Shown: piece after piece, positions 1 through 7,407 of the stretch | How positions within the stretch are numbered: the stretch's first letter is position 1 | Layout: every line of letters begins with the position of its first letter | Assembly (NCBI GenBank): GCA_031180805.1 | Contig: JAPSLL010000009.1 | Span: forward strand, 23,004-78,435 | Length of the DNA: 55,432 nt | Source of the DNA: Bacillus sp. (in: firmicutes) | GTDB taxonomy: Bacteria; Bacillota; Bacilli; Bacillales; Bacillaceae | Direction of reading: 5' to 3' | The notes under the pieces: generated by a model | Told to the model about the DNA's origin: nothing | Database searches by the model: none | What the model saw: only the letters and a program-made list of their open reading frames with translations | Translations under genes and position numbers: made by a program

Positions 1-1499
1 TCTGGGTTATTTGTGCCCGGGTCTGGGTTTTCCGTACCTGGATCTGGATTATCTGTGCCCGGATCTTCAGTTACTGGAATTTTATTTTCTTCTAATAATG
101 CAAAGATAATTTTTGCTTGTTCTGTATTGTCAATTAATCCCGCAAAACGTTCTTTTTGTGGGCCATATGCATAAACAGGAACATCTTCACCAGTATGACC
201 ACCTGTCGTCCAGCCTGTTACAGAATGCTCATTAACAATTGCTTCAATTGCATTATCGATTTCTGTTAAATTATTAGTTTGGACTGCATCTTTGACAGCT
301 TGAATTTCTTCCGCTGAAATGTGGCTATAAAAATTAGCATCAATATATTTCTTCATAATTGCTTCTACATCAGCATTCGGACCAGCAGCAAAAATTTCTG
401 CCGCAATATAATCAGGAGTTTTGCTAAAGGCTTTGATTGGCCCTACGTGGAAGTTATAATCTCCATTTGGAGTAGCCTTTGTGTTTGCGCCTAGTGATAA
501 TCCACCTGTTGCATGGTCAGCTGTTGTTACAACTAATGTGTGACCATCTTGTTCAGCAAAATCAATTGCTGCTTTAAACGCCTTTTCAAAATCATCCATT
601 TCACTCATTGTGCCAACGATATCATTATCATGCTCAGCCCAGTCGATTTGACTTCCTTCTACCATTAAGAAGAAGCCTTGTTCATCACTGCTTAATTTAT
701 CGATAGCTACTTTTGTCATATCCTCTAAAGAAGGAATGCTATCTGGGCGATCGATCATTTTAGGAAGACCACCTGTTGCAAATAACCCTAAAACTTGATC
801 ATTTTCATCAGCTAATAATTGTTCTTTTGTCGTCACATAGCTATACCCATCTTTTTGAAACTCTTCAACAAGGTTGCGATTATCAATTTTGCGACCGTCC
901 TCTGGAATAAAATTGCTAGATCCGCCACCAAGTAATACATCAATTTTATGATTGCCATTAATCAATTCATCGTAATAGTCGTTAGCAATCGCATCCATAT
1001 TTTTACGACTTTCATCATGGGCACCATATGACGCAGGTGTTGCATGTGTAATTTCAGACGTTGCAACAAGACCTGTCGCCTTTCCATCCTCTTTCGCTTG
1101 CTCTAGAACTGTTTCGTATGGATTTTTATTAGGGTCCATCCCAATGGCATTATTGTATGTTTTGATACCAGATGCCATAGCAGTAGCTGCTGATGCTGAA
1201 TCTGTAATATTCTGTGCCGGGTCATCAGGATATGTTGTTTGCATACCGACTAAGTGTTTATCAAATTCCGTTAATTCCATTTCTTTTGTCGAAGGATCAT
1301 CCTTCATATAACGATGTGCTGCAATCGTGGAAGGCCCCATCCCATCACCAATTAAAAAAATGACGTTTCTTATTTCAGGTGTCTCTTCAGTATTCGCCTT
1401 TGCCGATTCTTGTCTTAATCCTGCAAAGCTTCCAATGACTAAAGTAGACAAAACGCCAAAGGTGACTAGTTTTTTTGATAATCTACGTTTCACTACCAC
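1..1499 (-). CDS. Secreted alkaline phosphatase, C-terminus cut by window edge
   Basis: Zn/Mg-dependent phosphomonoesterase that releases phosphate from organic esters outside the membrane. I translated the minus strand: a short basic N-terminus and hydrophobic segment form a signal peptide. Then come the family motifs IGDGMG (metal Asp), TDSASAAT (nucleophilic Ser), THATP, EGSQIDWAEHDND, TADHATGG and GGHTGEDVPVYAYGP (metal His). About 499 codons are present and the reading frame is still open at base 1. The last visible residues are a DPGT(D/E/N)NP repeat, which looks like a wall-spanning linker and is unusual for the family. The start is GTG at 1499, placed 7 nt after an AGGAGG ribosome binding site (1507-1512). 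Upstream are PhoP-box-like repeats, so induction under phosphate starvation is inferred. Divergent from the metallochaperone at 1733. Function is confident; the true C-terminus is unknown. Confidence 0.93.
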   Translation of the reverse strand, partial: MVVKRRLSKKLVTFGVLSTLVIGSFAGLRQESAKANTEETPEIRNVIFLIGDGMGPSTIAAHRYMKDDPSTKEMELTEFDKHLVGMQTTYPDDPAQNITDSASAATAMASGIKTYNNAIGMDPNKNPYETVLEQAKEDGKATGLVATSEITHATPASYGAHDESRKNMDAIANDYYDELINGNHKIDVLLGGGSSNFIPEDGRKIDNRNLVEEFQKDGYSYVTTKEQLLADENDQVLGLFATGGLPKMIDRPDSIPSLEDMTKVAIDKLSSDEQGFFLMVEGSQIDWAEHDNDIVGTMSEMDDFEKAFKAAIDFAEQDGHTLVVTTADHATGGLSLGANTKATPNGDYNFHVGPIKAFSKTPDYIAAEIFAAGPNADVEAIMKKYIDANFYSHISAEEIQAVKDAVQTNNLTEIDNAIEAIVNEHSVTGWTTGGHTGEDVPVYAYGPQKERFAGLIDNTEQAKIIFALLEENKIPVTEDPGTDNPDPGTENPDPGTNNP

Positions 1500-1555
1500 T
1501 ACATTTCCTCCTTTGAATATATTTTTCCCATACAAATACAATGGTAGTTTTATAT

Positions 1556-1605
1556 TGTTAAGCTATCTTTTACGTTTTTTGTAGATTTCGTTAAGATTTT
1601 GTAAA
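1556..1605 (-). promoter_or_regulatory. PhoP-box-like repeats upstream of alkaline phosphatase
   Basis: Read on the minus strand, the region carries TTTACA (1605-1600), TTAACG (1594-1589), TCTACA (1585-1580) and TTAACA (1561-1556). Bacillus PhoP boxes are direct repeats of TT(A/T/C)ACA about 11 bp apart, so the first pair fits exactly and the others fit loosely. A -10-like TATTTG lies 17 nt after the last repeat. PhoP control of an alkaline phosphatase is expected from family knowledge; binding itself is inferred. Confidence 0.6.
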
Positions 1606-1732
1606 TTTTCGAAAAGAATGTTGTCGAAGTGCGAAGGAAGAAATATGATAGAAAGGATCTAGTCGTAATGCTTCCTATTTGAGGTAAAAAAACGATATTT
1701 TCTAGCTACAGAAAAGAACGGGGGGTACTTTT

Positions 1733-2707
1733 ATGAATCAAGTAACCGATGTTTATATCATTAGTGGGTTTTTAGGTAGCGGAAAAACTACTGTATTAAA
1801 GAGATTAGTAGAGGATAGTCAGCTTAAAGGAAAAAAGGTTGGCATTATCTTAAATGAACTCGGTGATACAAATGTCGAATCACATCTTTTTAAGACAGAA
1901 AAAATGGTTGAATTATTAAATGGCTGCATTTGTTGCTCGATGCAGGAGGATTTAAAATTAACGCTTAATCAATTTATTGACAACTCTGTTGATATTTTGT
2001 TCATAGAAGGAACAGGTGTTGCCAATCCATCTGAAATAGTCGAGGCGATAACAGCCCCTCTTTATATTGACCATTTTGCAATCCGCTCCATCATTAGCTT
2101 AGTCGATGCGAGTCAATATCTTGAATATCAAAGTATCTTTTCAAGCTCAAGGGAAATTCGAACGCTATTAAAGGAACAAATCATCTGCGCTTCGATCATT
2201 GTCTTGAATAAAACCGATTTAGTAACAGAGAAAAAACTAGAAAAGATTCTTGCCTCAATACGTAAAACAACTAGTGTCGAAACGCCAATTATAAAATCTA
2301 CATTTGGTGATGTAGCAATTAACGATTTGCTGCTATCTAGAGTGCAGACATTAGAACTTACGAAAGAAGCTGAACAGCCTACATGTAGCTGTCATTCAGA
2401 TGATTGTAATCATAAACACGACCATCAACATGCAACGCTAAAAGCAGTGAAATTAACAGATGTCCCTAGGTTTACTAAAAAGGGATTTGAAGCATGGCTT
2501 AAACAGCTTCCAAACGATGTTATTAGAGGAAAGGGAATCATTACGTTTAACGATGATGTGACTGCCTACTCTTTTCAATATTCCTCTGGGCGCCTTTACG
2601 TAGAAGAAGTTGAGACATCACAGCCCTCCATCATTATTTTGATAGGCGATCGTCTCGATAGCGAGCGTATTAAAGAGTCATATGGGCTTCTATTACAAAA
2701 TAAATAA
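1733..2707 (+). CDS. CobW/ZNG1-family metallochaperone GTPase
   Basis: G3E-family P-loop GTPase thought to deliver metal (zinc or cobalt) to client proteins. The 324-residue protein shows a Walker A GFLGSGKT (12-19), the family CxCC metal site as CICC (65-68), an EGTG switch (about 92-95), the base-specificity motif NKTD (159-162), a Cys/His-rich loop (about 218-233, CSCH...CNHKHDHQH) and a CobW C-terminal domain. The ATG follows a GGGGGG Shine-Dalgarno sequence. It is divergent from the zinc-dependent alkaline phosphatase, which suggests, but does not prove, that the phosphatase or another secreted zinc enzyme is a client. No complete Zur operator was seen upstream. The metal cannot be decided from sequence; the His-rich loop favours zinc or nickel. 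Confidence 0.85.
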   Translation: MNQVTDVYIISGFLGSGKTTVLKRLVEDSQLKGKKVGIILNELGDTNVESHLFKTEKMVELLNGCICCSMQEDLKLTLNQFIDNSVDILFIEGTGVANPSEIVEAITAPLYIDHFAIRSIISLVDASQYLEYQSIFSSSREIRTLLKEQIICASIIVLNKTDLVTEKKLEKILASIRKTTSVETPIIKSTFGDVAINDLLLSRVQTLELTKEAEQPTCSCHSDDCNHKHDHQHATLKAVKLTDVPRFTKKGFEAWLKQLPNDVIRGKGIITFNDDVTAYSFQYSSGRLYVEEVETSQPSIIILIGDRLDSERIKESYGLLLQNK

Positions 2708-2715
2708 TTTAAGGC

Positions 2716-2758
2716 AAAAAGCCGAGTCTCTTTGATTTATAAAGAGACCCGGCTTTTT
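2716..2758. terminator. Bidirectional intrinsic terminator
   Basis: Hairpin with arms AAAAAGCCG-A-GTCTCTTT and AAAGAGAC-C-CGGCTTTTT (one mismatch), with A/T runs on both sides. It lies between the convergent cobW-like gene (+) and mntP (-) and can serve both. Confidence 0.8.
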
Positions 2759-2889
2759 CTTGTCATCTTAAGCAATGCAGTTGTTCTCTACCTAGGAACG
2801 ACAGGGATATGTGACTCTTGGAATTTTCTGTAATAGATTATCTCAAGAGGCAATGGAGAGTTCCGAACTACCCGTAATTTCAGAGCTAA

Positions 2890-3450
2890 TTAAAAGGAAA
2901 AAAGTAATTTTACGCCAAATGCAAATAAAATACTGCCGCCAAGAGCTTCACTATATGAGCCAATCCATGATTGAACCCTTTTGCCAATAAGCAGTCCAAA
3001 CCATGTTAAAATCATACTAATGATTCCAAAAGTGACAACGGTTAAAATTGTTTTCGCCCCATAGATTCCTAAGCTTAAACCAACTGAAAAGCTATCTAAG
3101 CTTACGCTAAGAGCAAACACGATGAGACCCATTCCTACAGGTTTTATTAACGGCTTTTCTTCCTTACTAAATGACGCAAAAATCATTTGCACTCCGAGTA
3201 ATATTAATAGCCCACCGCCAAGCAATGTCGCAATCGTTCCAAAGGTATCACTTAATAGCCTTCCAATTAACATTCCAACTAATGGCATTACTATATGAAA
3301 TACACCGATTGTGACCCCGATGTAAAAGATTTGTTTCATCCTAAGTCTAATTAAGCCCATACCAAGGCCTACAGAAAATGCGTCCATGCCAAGTGCCAAT
3401 GCCATAATAATTAATGTAAAAAGTTCACTTATTACCGTTTCTAAGCTCAT
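2890..3450 (-). CDS. mntP: Manganese efflux pump MntP
   Basis: Integral membrane protein exporting excess Mn(II). About 186 residues with six predicted hydrophobic segments and the duplicated family signature GMDAFSVG (22-29) and SLDSFSVG (118-125), whose Asp residues line the transport path (numbered from an upstream ATG one residue earlier). The open frame has two adjacent ATGs. The GAGGGGGG ribosome binding site sits only about 2 nt from the first and about 6 nt from the second, so I chose the second (3450). The position next to sua5 matches B. subtilis ywlD. I looked for a yybP-ykoY manganese riboswitch upstream and did not recognise one. Confidence 0.9.
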   Translation of the reverse strand: MSLETVISELFTLIIMALALGMDAFSVGLGMGLIRLRMKQIFYIGVTIGVFHIVMPLVGMLIGRLLSDTFGTIATLLGGGLLILLGVQMIFASFSKEEKPLIKPVGMGLIVFALSVSLDSFSVGLSLGIYGAKTILTVVTFGIISMILTWFGLLIGKRVQSWIGSYSEALGGSILFAFGVKLLFSF

Positions 3451-3666
3451 CATTACCCCCCTCGGACACGCCTAGTTAACTTTATGCTCGTTCGATTAGA
3501 ATTAGAACTTTTAAGGGGTAGACCGCTTTATTTTTTATTCCTTTATAACTGATGATACTTCTAAAGTGTCAGATGTATTTTTTGATTGCGTTTAAAAACA
3601 ACACGATGATTTGTTATTTGCTTGAATTTTTGATTTTTTGGATGGGCATGGAAGGAGGTACTAAGT

Positions 3667-3732
3667 GTGTTTGAGGAAAGCTTACAGGTGGAGGGATCAG
3701 GAGGCCCTATTTTACCTGCACTGCCATTCTAG
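3667..3732 (+). CDS. Candidate 21-residue small protein
   Basis: Too short for usual gene calling. A perfect AAGGAGGT Shine-Dalgarno (3652-3659) is followed after 7 nt by GTG and 21 codons ending in TAG. The peptide has an acidic start (FEES) and a Gly/Pro/Leu-rich, hydrophobic C-terminus (GGPILPALPF). An intrinsic terminator starts 27 nt after the stop. A weak promoter (TTGATT-N17-GATGAT) precedes it. It sits between convergent neighbours mntP and sua5 on the opposite strand. An overlapping frame from GTG 3665 would run into the terminator and is less likely. No function recognised; a secreted or signalling peptide is only one possibility. Confidence 0.45.
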   Translation: MFEESLQVEGSGGPILPALPF

Positions 3733-3759
3733 AAAGATAATTATTAATTCATTAAAAAA

Positions 3760-3788
3760 TCCCAAGGCTATCTTTGATTAGCTTGGGA
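3760..3788. terminator. Bidirectional terminator between small ORF and sua5
   Basis: Hairpin arms TCCCAAG(g)CTA and TAGCTTGGGA, with a T-rich tail on the plus side (TTTCATTTTTT) and ATTTTTTAAT on the minus side. It follows sua5 (-) and the small ORF (+). Confidence 0.75.
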
Positions 3789-3799
3789 CTTTCATTTTT

Positions 3800-4843
3800 T
3801 TATCCTTCTACTATACGGTTACCCGAAGCCTTTAGCAGGCGATTCATGATCGCTTCTCCAACTCCTGACTTCGGAAAGCTCTCGCTGATGATAATATCAA
3901 TATCCGTCTCATCAAATGTTCTTAACGTATCATAAAGCTCTGTTGCGACCGTACGTAAATCATTTCTGCTTCCACAGGCGATGACTTTATCTGCTTGAAG
4001 ATAAGGGATTCCTTCAATTGTTGTTAGTACACCTACAAATTTTCCTGCTTGCTGATATTCATTTACTAGCTTTTGGATAAATGTATAATTTCCGTTTACT
4101 ATGATAATGGGCGCATTTGGTGAATAGTGTGTATATTTCATTCCAGGAGACTTCGGAGCATGTCCCTCTTCAATAAGCGCCTTATCAACAGATACCTTAC
4201 CAACTATCTCCTCTAGTTGCTCCTTTGTTATTCCACCTGGGCGTAAAATTGCCGGGATGCTTGTTGTACAATCTAACACCGTTGATTCAACGCCCACACC
4301 TGTTGGGCCTCCATCAACAATTCCACCAATTTTCCCGTTCAAATCATGATATACATGTGAGGCAAGGGTTGGACTAGGTTTTCCTGAACGATTTGCACTA
4401 GGTGCTGCAATTGGAACATTCGCCTCCTTAATTAAAGCAAGGGCGAGCTGATGATCAGGCATTCTTACGCCTACCGTATTAAGTCCAGCTGTGACGAGTG
4501 TCGATAACCGCTCACCTTTTTTTGGCAATATAAATGTTAACGGGCCTGGCCAAAATTCATCAATCAGTTTATATACATAGTCAGGAATATTTGTGACGAT
4601 ATCATCTAGACTTTTTTTCGAAGCAATGTGGACGATTAACGGATTATCGGCTGGTCTCCCCTTTGCTGCGAAAATCTTTTGGACCGCTTCATCTGAATAA
4701 GCGTTAGCACCTAACCCGTAAACGGTCTCTGTCGGAAAGGCGACTACTTCATTTTCTGTTAATAATCTTGCTGCTTGTGAAATATGTGAATAACTAGTGG
4801 ATAAGTTTTCCGAGTCATCCACAGTCCATATTTTTGTATTCAT
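3800..4843 (-). CDS. sua5: L-threonylcarbamoyladenylate synthase
   Basis: Makes threonylcarbamoyl-AMP from threonine, bicarbonate and ATP, the first step of tRNA t6A37 modification at ANN-decoding tRNAs. The 347-residue protein is the long Sua5 form: a YrdC domain (about 20-205, with PTETVYGLGANA and the KRGxxxxNPL-like start AKGRPADNPLIVH), the linker motif SPGMKYTHY, and a C-terminal Sua5 domain (about 240-340). ATG with an AAGGGAG site upstream. Equivalent to B. subtilis ywlC. The DnaA-box cluster lies directly upstream, so DnaA or replication timing may influence its expression. Confidence 0.93.
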   Translation of the reverse strand: MNTKIWTVDDSENLSTSYSHISQAARLLTENEVVAFPTETVYGLGANAYSDEAVQKIFAAKGRPADNPLIVHIASKKSLDDIVTNIPDYVYKLIDEFWPGPLTFILPKKGERLSTLVTAGLNTVGVRMPDHQLALALIKEANVPIAAPSANRSGKPSPTLASHVYHDLNGKIGGIVDGGPTGVGVESTVLDCTTSIPAILRPGGITKEQLEEIVGKVSVDKALIEEGHAPKSPGMKYTHYSPNAPIIIVNGNYTFIQKLVNEYQQAGKFVGVLTTIEGIPYLQADKVIACGSRNDLRTVATELYDTLRTFDETDIDIIISESFPKSGVGEAIMNRLLKASGNRIVEG

Positions 4844-4936
4844 TTACTCTAACTCCCTTTTTACCGTTCAATTCTATTACTAATCATAGCATATTCGTCC
4901 TTGTAGTATATAAAATGAACGACATGAAAACAAGCC

Positions 4937-5008
4937 TTATCCACATTTTGTGGATAAGACTGTGGTTATTGTGGAAAACTATGTGGATATATCCACATTA
5001 TGTGGACT
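4937..5008. promoter_or_regulatory. DnaA-box cluster upstream of sua5
   Basis: Two perfect DnaA boxes face each other: TTATCCACA (4937-4945) and TGTGGATAA (4949-4957). Within the next 50 bp are TGTGGTTAT (4961), TGTGGAAAA (4971), TGTGGATAT (4982) and ATATCCACA (4988), each one mismatch from consensus, and a weaker TGTGGACTT (5000). The cluster runs into the 3' end of the ywlB-like gene. B. subtilis has a DnaA-box cluster in front of ywlC, as I recall, so this appears to be a conserved initiator-titration or regulatory site rather than an origin. Confidence 0.85.
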
Positions 5009-5441
5009 TTACCATTATTTTTGCATTTACGTCATTTGCGGATTCCTTCATATGCTGTAAAGCCATTAGTTTTGAAGGGATTGCCTCCTGGTCAATTTCA
5101 TCAAAGCCCATTAATGATAAAAATTGGACAGATGCTTCTTTGTTTGTGACTAAATATAAATCTTTTAATCCTTTTTGTTCAGCAAGTGATTGAATGCTTT
5201 GAAAAAGAGTTAAGATGTGGGCTTGCTTCAGCTTGTCCGATACGACAAGTGAACGTAATAACCCCGTGTCCTCCATTGGTTCAATCCCGATACAGGCAAC
5301 GATCTCTCGCTCCTCATTTTCCATTATGACAAAATAATCTATTAAACGTTCAAATCCCTCTGAACTGACCCCAGCCATATCAACAAACGCTACAAGCCTA
5401 TTTAAATCCTTCTCTTTTGCAACCTTTAACTGATAAAACAT
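4998..5441 (-). CDS. ywlB: GNAT-like acetyltransferase, YwlB type
   Basis: 147 residues with the GNAT fold pattern: a central strand IVACIGIEP, a helix-capping segment LLRSLVVSDKLKQAHILTLFQSI where acetyl-CoA binds, and the C-terminal VTNKEASVQFLSLMGFDEI motif. Substrate unknown. Placement between spoIIR and sua5 is the same as ywlB in B. subtilis, which supports the name; I cannot separate it from other GNATs by residue detail. Its last codons overlap the DnaA-box cluster. Confidence 0.8.
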   Translation of the reverse strand: MFYQLKVAKEKDLNRLVAFVDMAGVSSEGFERLIDYFVIMENEEREIVACIGIEPMEDTGLLRSLVVSDKLKQAHILTLFQSIQSLAEQKGLKDLYLVTNKEASVQFLSLMGFDEIDQEAIPSKLMALQHMKESANDVNAKIMVKST

Positions 5442-5510
5442 ACTCTCACCCCATAATTTGTTATTTCTACTTCAACTCTATGAGGCAAAAACTAGATTTA
5501 TTCTATTTTT

Positions 5511-5527
5511 TTGGGGACAGTCCCCAA
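5511..5527. repeat. GGGGACAGTCCCC palindrome, copy A
   Basis: TTGGGGACAGTCCCCAA, a perfect odd palindrome in the ywlB-spoIIR gap, preceded by a T run. One of five copies around spoIIR. Confidence 0.85.
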
Positions 5528-5583
5528 TTAAGCGCTTTACAGATTATTTTACTAGTGAAAATGTTGTGTTGATAGGATCTTTT

Positions 5584-5609
5584 AAGGGTGGGGACTGTCC
5601 CCACCCTTT
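5584..5609. repeat. GGGGACTGTCCCC palindrome, copy B
   Basis: Extended palindrome with core GGGGACTGTCCCC flanked by complementary AAGGGT/ACCCTT, followed by eight T on the plus strand. It lies 11 bp beyond the spoIIR stop and could fold as a terminator, although the T run is on the strand opposite to spoIIR transcription. Confidence 0.85.
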
Positions 5610-5619
5610 TTTTTAATTC

Positions 5620-6285
5620 CTACGAAAACAAGCCTTGGAACCATTCTACCAGGAAGAATTTTACTTCTACTTCCTCTTCTTTTTCTTCTTCAACTACTAG
5701 TGCCGCTAATTTTTCATCCGTTTTTTCTTTGTCATTTATTTTGCTATCTTCTTGTTCGGCAGCTTGAACTGCTTCACTGTTCGAGAAGTCTAAGAAGCAT
5801 AGCGGTGGAAATAATACACACCACCAATTAGCACCCTTTGCCTCACCTAGACTAATTAAAATCGCTTCATATTCACCTGCTGGATAGATGAAATTTCCAT
5901 AGAGCTTTGTTGGAAAGCTAACATTATCAAAATCTACTGAATACGACTGCTGTTTATTTTCCTCATCTAGAACACGCTCAACGATATCTTCAATTTCTGG
6001 TAATCTTGATTGAATTAATTTTCTCGCTTCTTCTACTGAAGTTAGCTTGGCAACCCATTGCGTGATTTCTTTATTTACCTCATCACGGATTTTTCTTTTC
6101 AACGCTTGATCCTCATCAGAATCACTATTCGCTAGAATCCGTAAACGTATCGCCTCTTCCGGAATAACAACTGGCTCCTCAGCACTTGTTGTGCTTGCTG
6201 CTACCGGCTCTTTATAGACATTTGCAACAGCCCCAATAAATAATAGAAATATATATATAAATGCAAGTTTTTGTTTTTTCATCAT
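5620..6285 (-). CDS. spoIIR: Stage II sporulation protein R
   Basis: Secreted forespore signalling protein that triggers SpoIIGA to process pro-sigma-E in the mother cell. 221 residues with an N-terminal hydrophobic signal segment (about 5-25), the family core EEAIRLRILANSDSDEDQALKRKIRDEV (about 43-70), and PAGEYEAILISLGEAKGANWWCVLFPPLCFLD (about 135-166) containing the conserved WWCVLFPPLC. The acidic, Glu-rich C-terminal extension varies in the family. ATGATG start behind GGGAGGAG. Normally sigma-F dependent; I could not fix a sigma-F promoter. The gene is bracketed by GGGGAC palindromes on both sides. Confidence 0.93.
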   Translation of the reverse strand: MMKKQKLAFIYIFLLFIGAVANVYKEPVAASTTSAEEPVVIPEEAIRLRILANSDSDEDQALKRKIRDEVNKEITQWVAKLTSVEEARKLIQSRLPEIEDIVERVLDEENKQQSYSVDFDNVSFPTKLYGNFIYPAGEYEAILISLGEAKGANWWCVLFPPLCFLDFSNSEAVQAAEQEDSKINDKEKTDEKLAALVVEEEKEEEVEVKFFLVEWFQGLFS

Positions 6286-6360
6286 CTCTCTCCTCCCTTG
6301 GTAAACAGTATGGACAGAGAGAGAGATTCCTAAACTAGTTTTTCAAAAATAGTTTGCTAG

Positions 6361-6384
6361 TTTTTTGGGGACTGTCCCCAAAAA
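6361..6384. repeat. GGGGACTGTCCCC palindrome, copy C
   Basis: Core GGGGACTGTCCCC with T5-6/A5 flanks making a longer palindrome, upstream of spoIIR. Confidence 0.85.
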
Positions 6385-6440
6385 GGGGCAATGACTCAAT
6401 GTATTAGCGAATAAATCCTTGTGGTATGGAGATTTGTGTG

Positions 6441-6461
6441 AATTGGGGACAGTCCCCCATT
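6441..6461. repeat. GGGGACAGTCCCC palindrome, copy D
   Basis: AATTGGGGACAGTCCCCCATT, slightly imperfect. About 60-80 bp from copies C and E. Confidence 0.8.
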
Positions 6462-6497
6462 TTGGGTGTTAACCTCATAATATCATGTTGTAAGCTT

Positions 6498-6521
6498 GGT
6501 TGGGGGACTGTCCCCCCAACC
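6498..6521. repeat. GGGGACTGTCCCC palindrome, copy E
   Basis: Core GGGGGACTGTCCCCCC with GGTT/AACC flanks, 20 bp beyond the prmC stop. It may terminate prmC transcription, but lacks a clear T run on the minus strand. Confidence 0.85.
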
Positions 6522-6540
6522 AAAAGCTGTCATCAACCAA

Positions 6541-7401
6541 TTATTTTGCTGCGAAGACCATTCGTTCTTTTCCGTTGATGTCGGAGATTATGTCAATTTT
6601 AGCTGTTGGGAGGGTTTGTTCGATTAGTTGTTTTACATCTTGGCCTTGTCCTGTTCCGATTTCAAAGGCAATTAGTGCTTTTTCGTTGAGTAGAGGCACC
6701 ATGTCTTTGATAAGCCTTCTGTAAAAGTTTAATCCGTCCTTTCCACCAGCTAGTGCCCGAATTGGTTCGTGGTCTTTGACAATTGTTGAAAGTGTCTCAA
6801 TATCAGCGTCAGGTATATATGGTGGGTTTGATACGAGAATGTCCACCTTTTTACGATTATTTTGACTTGATATCGGTTCAAGTAAATCACCGTGAAGCCA
6901 TTGGACATTTGCCCCAAGCTCATACGCATTTTTTTCTGCGATTTGTAATGATTCTCGTGAAATATCAATTGCCCGCACACGATATCTTGGATTTTCGAGG
7001 GCTAGCGTAATGGCAATTGCACCGCTTCCTGTCCCAACGTCTACAACTTCTAACGGTTCATCCTCACCAAAATACTGATTTGTTCGCTGTAAAATTCCTT
7101 CTACAAGCTCTTCTGTTTCAGGACGGGGAATAAGCACCTCTTCATTTACGTAAAAACGTCGCCCATAAAATTCCTCATATCCAATCAAATACTGTACAGG
7201 TACTCCTGATGCATGCTTCTCAACATCATACTTAAAGGCTTGAAGCTGCTCATCTGAGAGGACCAGTCTCAAATTTGCAAGCATCGATGCCCGACTCATT
7301 TGTAAATGATGCTTGAGCAATAGCTCAGCCGCATTTTCATCTCTTCCCGCTTCCTTTAAAAAAGAAGAAGCCCAGTTTAGGGCTTCGAATACATATTTCA
7401 T
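6541..7401 (-). CDS. prmC: Release factor glutamine methyltransferase PrmC
   Basis: N5-methylates the Gln of the GGQ motif in peptide release factors using S-adenosylmethionine. 286 residues: N-terminal helical release-factor-binding domain (1-90), IPRPETEELV (91-100), SAM-binding GTGSG (123-127) and the catalytic NPPY (192-195). It starts 6 nt after the prfA stop, so the enzyme and its RF1 substrate are co-transcribed, the usual bacterial arrangement. Confidence 0.95.
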   Translation of the reverse strand: MKYVFEALNWASSFLKEAGRDENAAELLLKHHLQMSRASMLANLRLVLSDEQLQAFKYDVEKHASGVPVQYLIGYEEFYGRRFYVNEEVLIPRPETEELVEGILQRTNQYFGEDEPLEVVDVGTGSGAIAITLALENPRYRVRAIDISRESLQIAEKNAYELGANVQWLHGDLLEPISSQNNRKKVDILVSNPPYIPDADIETLSTIVKDHEPIRALAGGKDGLNFYRRLIKDMVPLLNEKALIAFEIGTGQGQDVKQLIEQTLPTAKIDIISDINGKERMVFAAK

Positions 7402-7407
7402 CTATTA

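Noticed and set aside
1640-1700. Zur operator before the cobW-like gene
   Set aside because: Only a half-like TCGTAATG is visible; the inverted repeat required for Zur is missing.
3454-3666. yybP-ykoY manganese riboswitch upstream of mntP
   Set aside because: The conserved riboswitch core was not found on the mntP strand; a GGGGTAG word is on the wrong strand.
3665-3781. Alternative 38-codon frame from GTG 3665
   Set aside because: It reads through the terminator hairpin and gives a less plausible product than the 21-codon frame.
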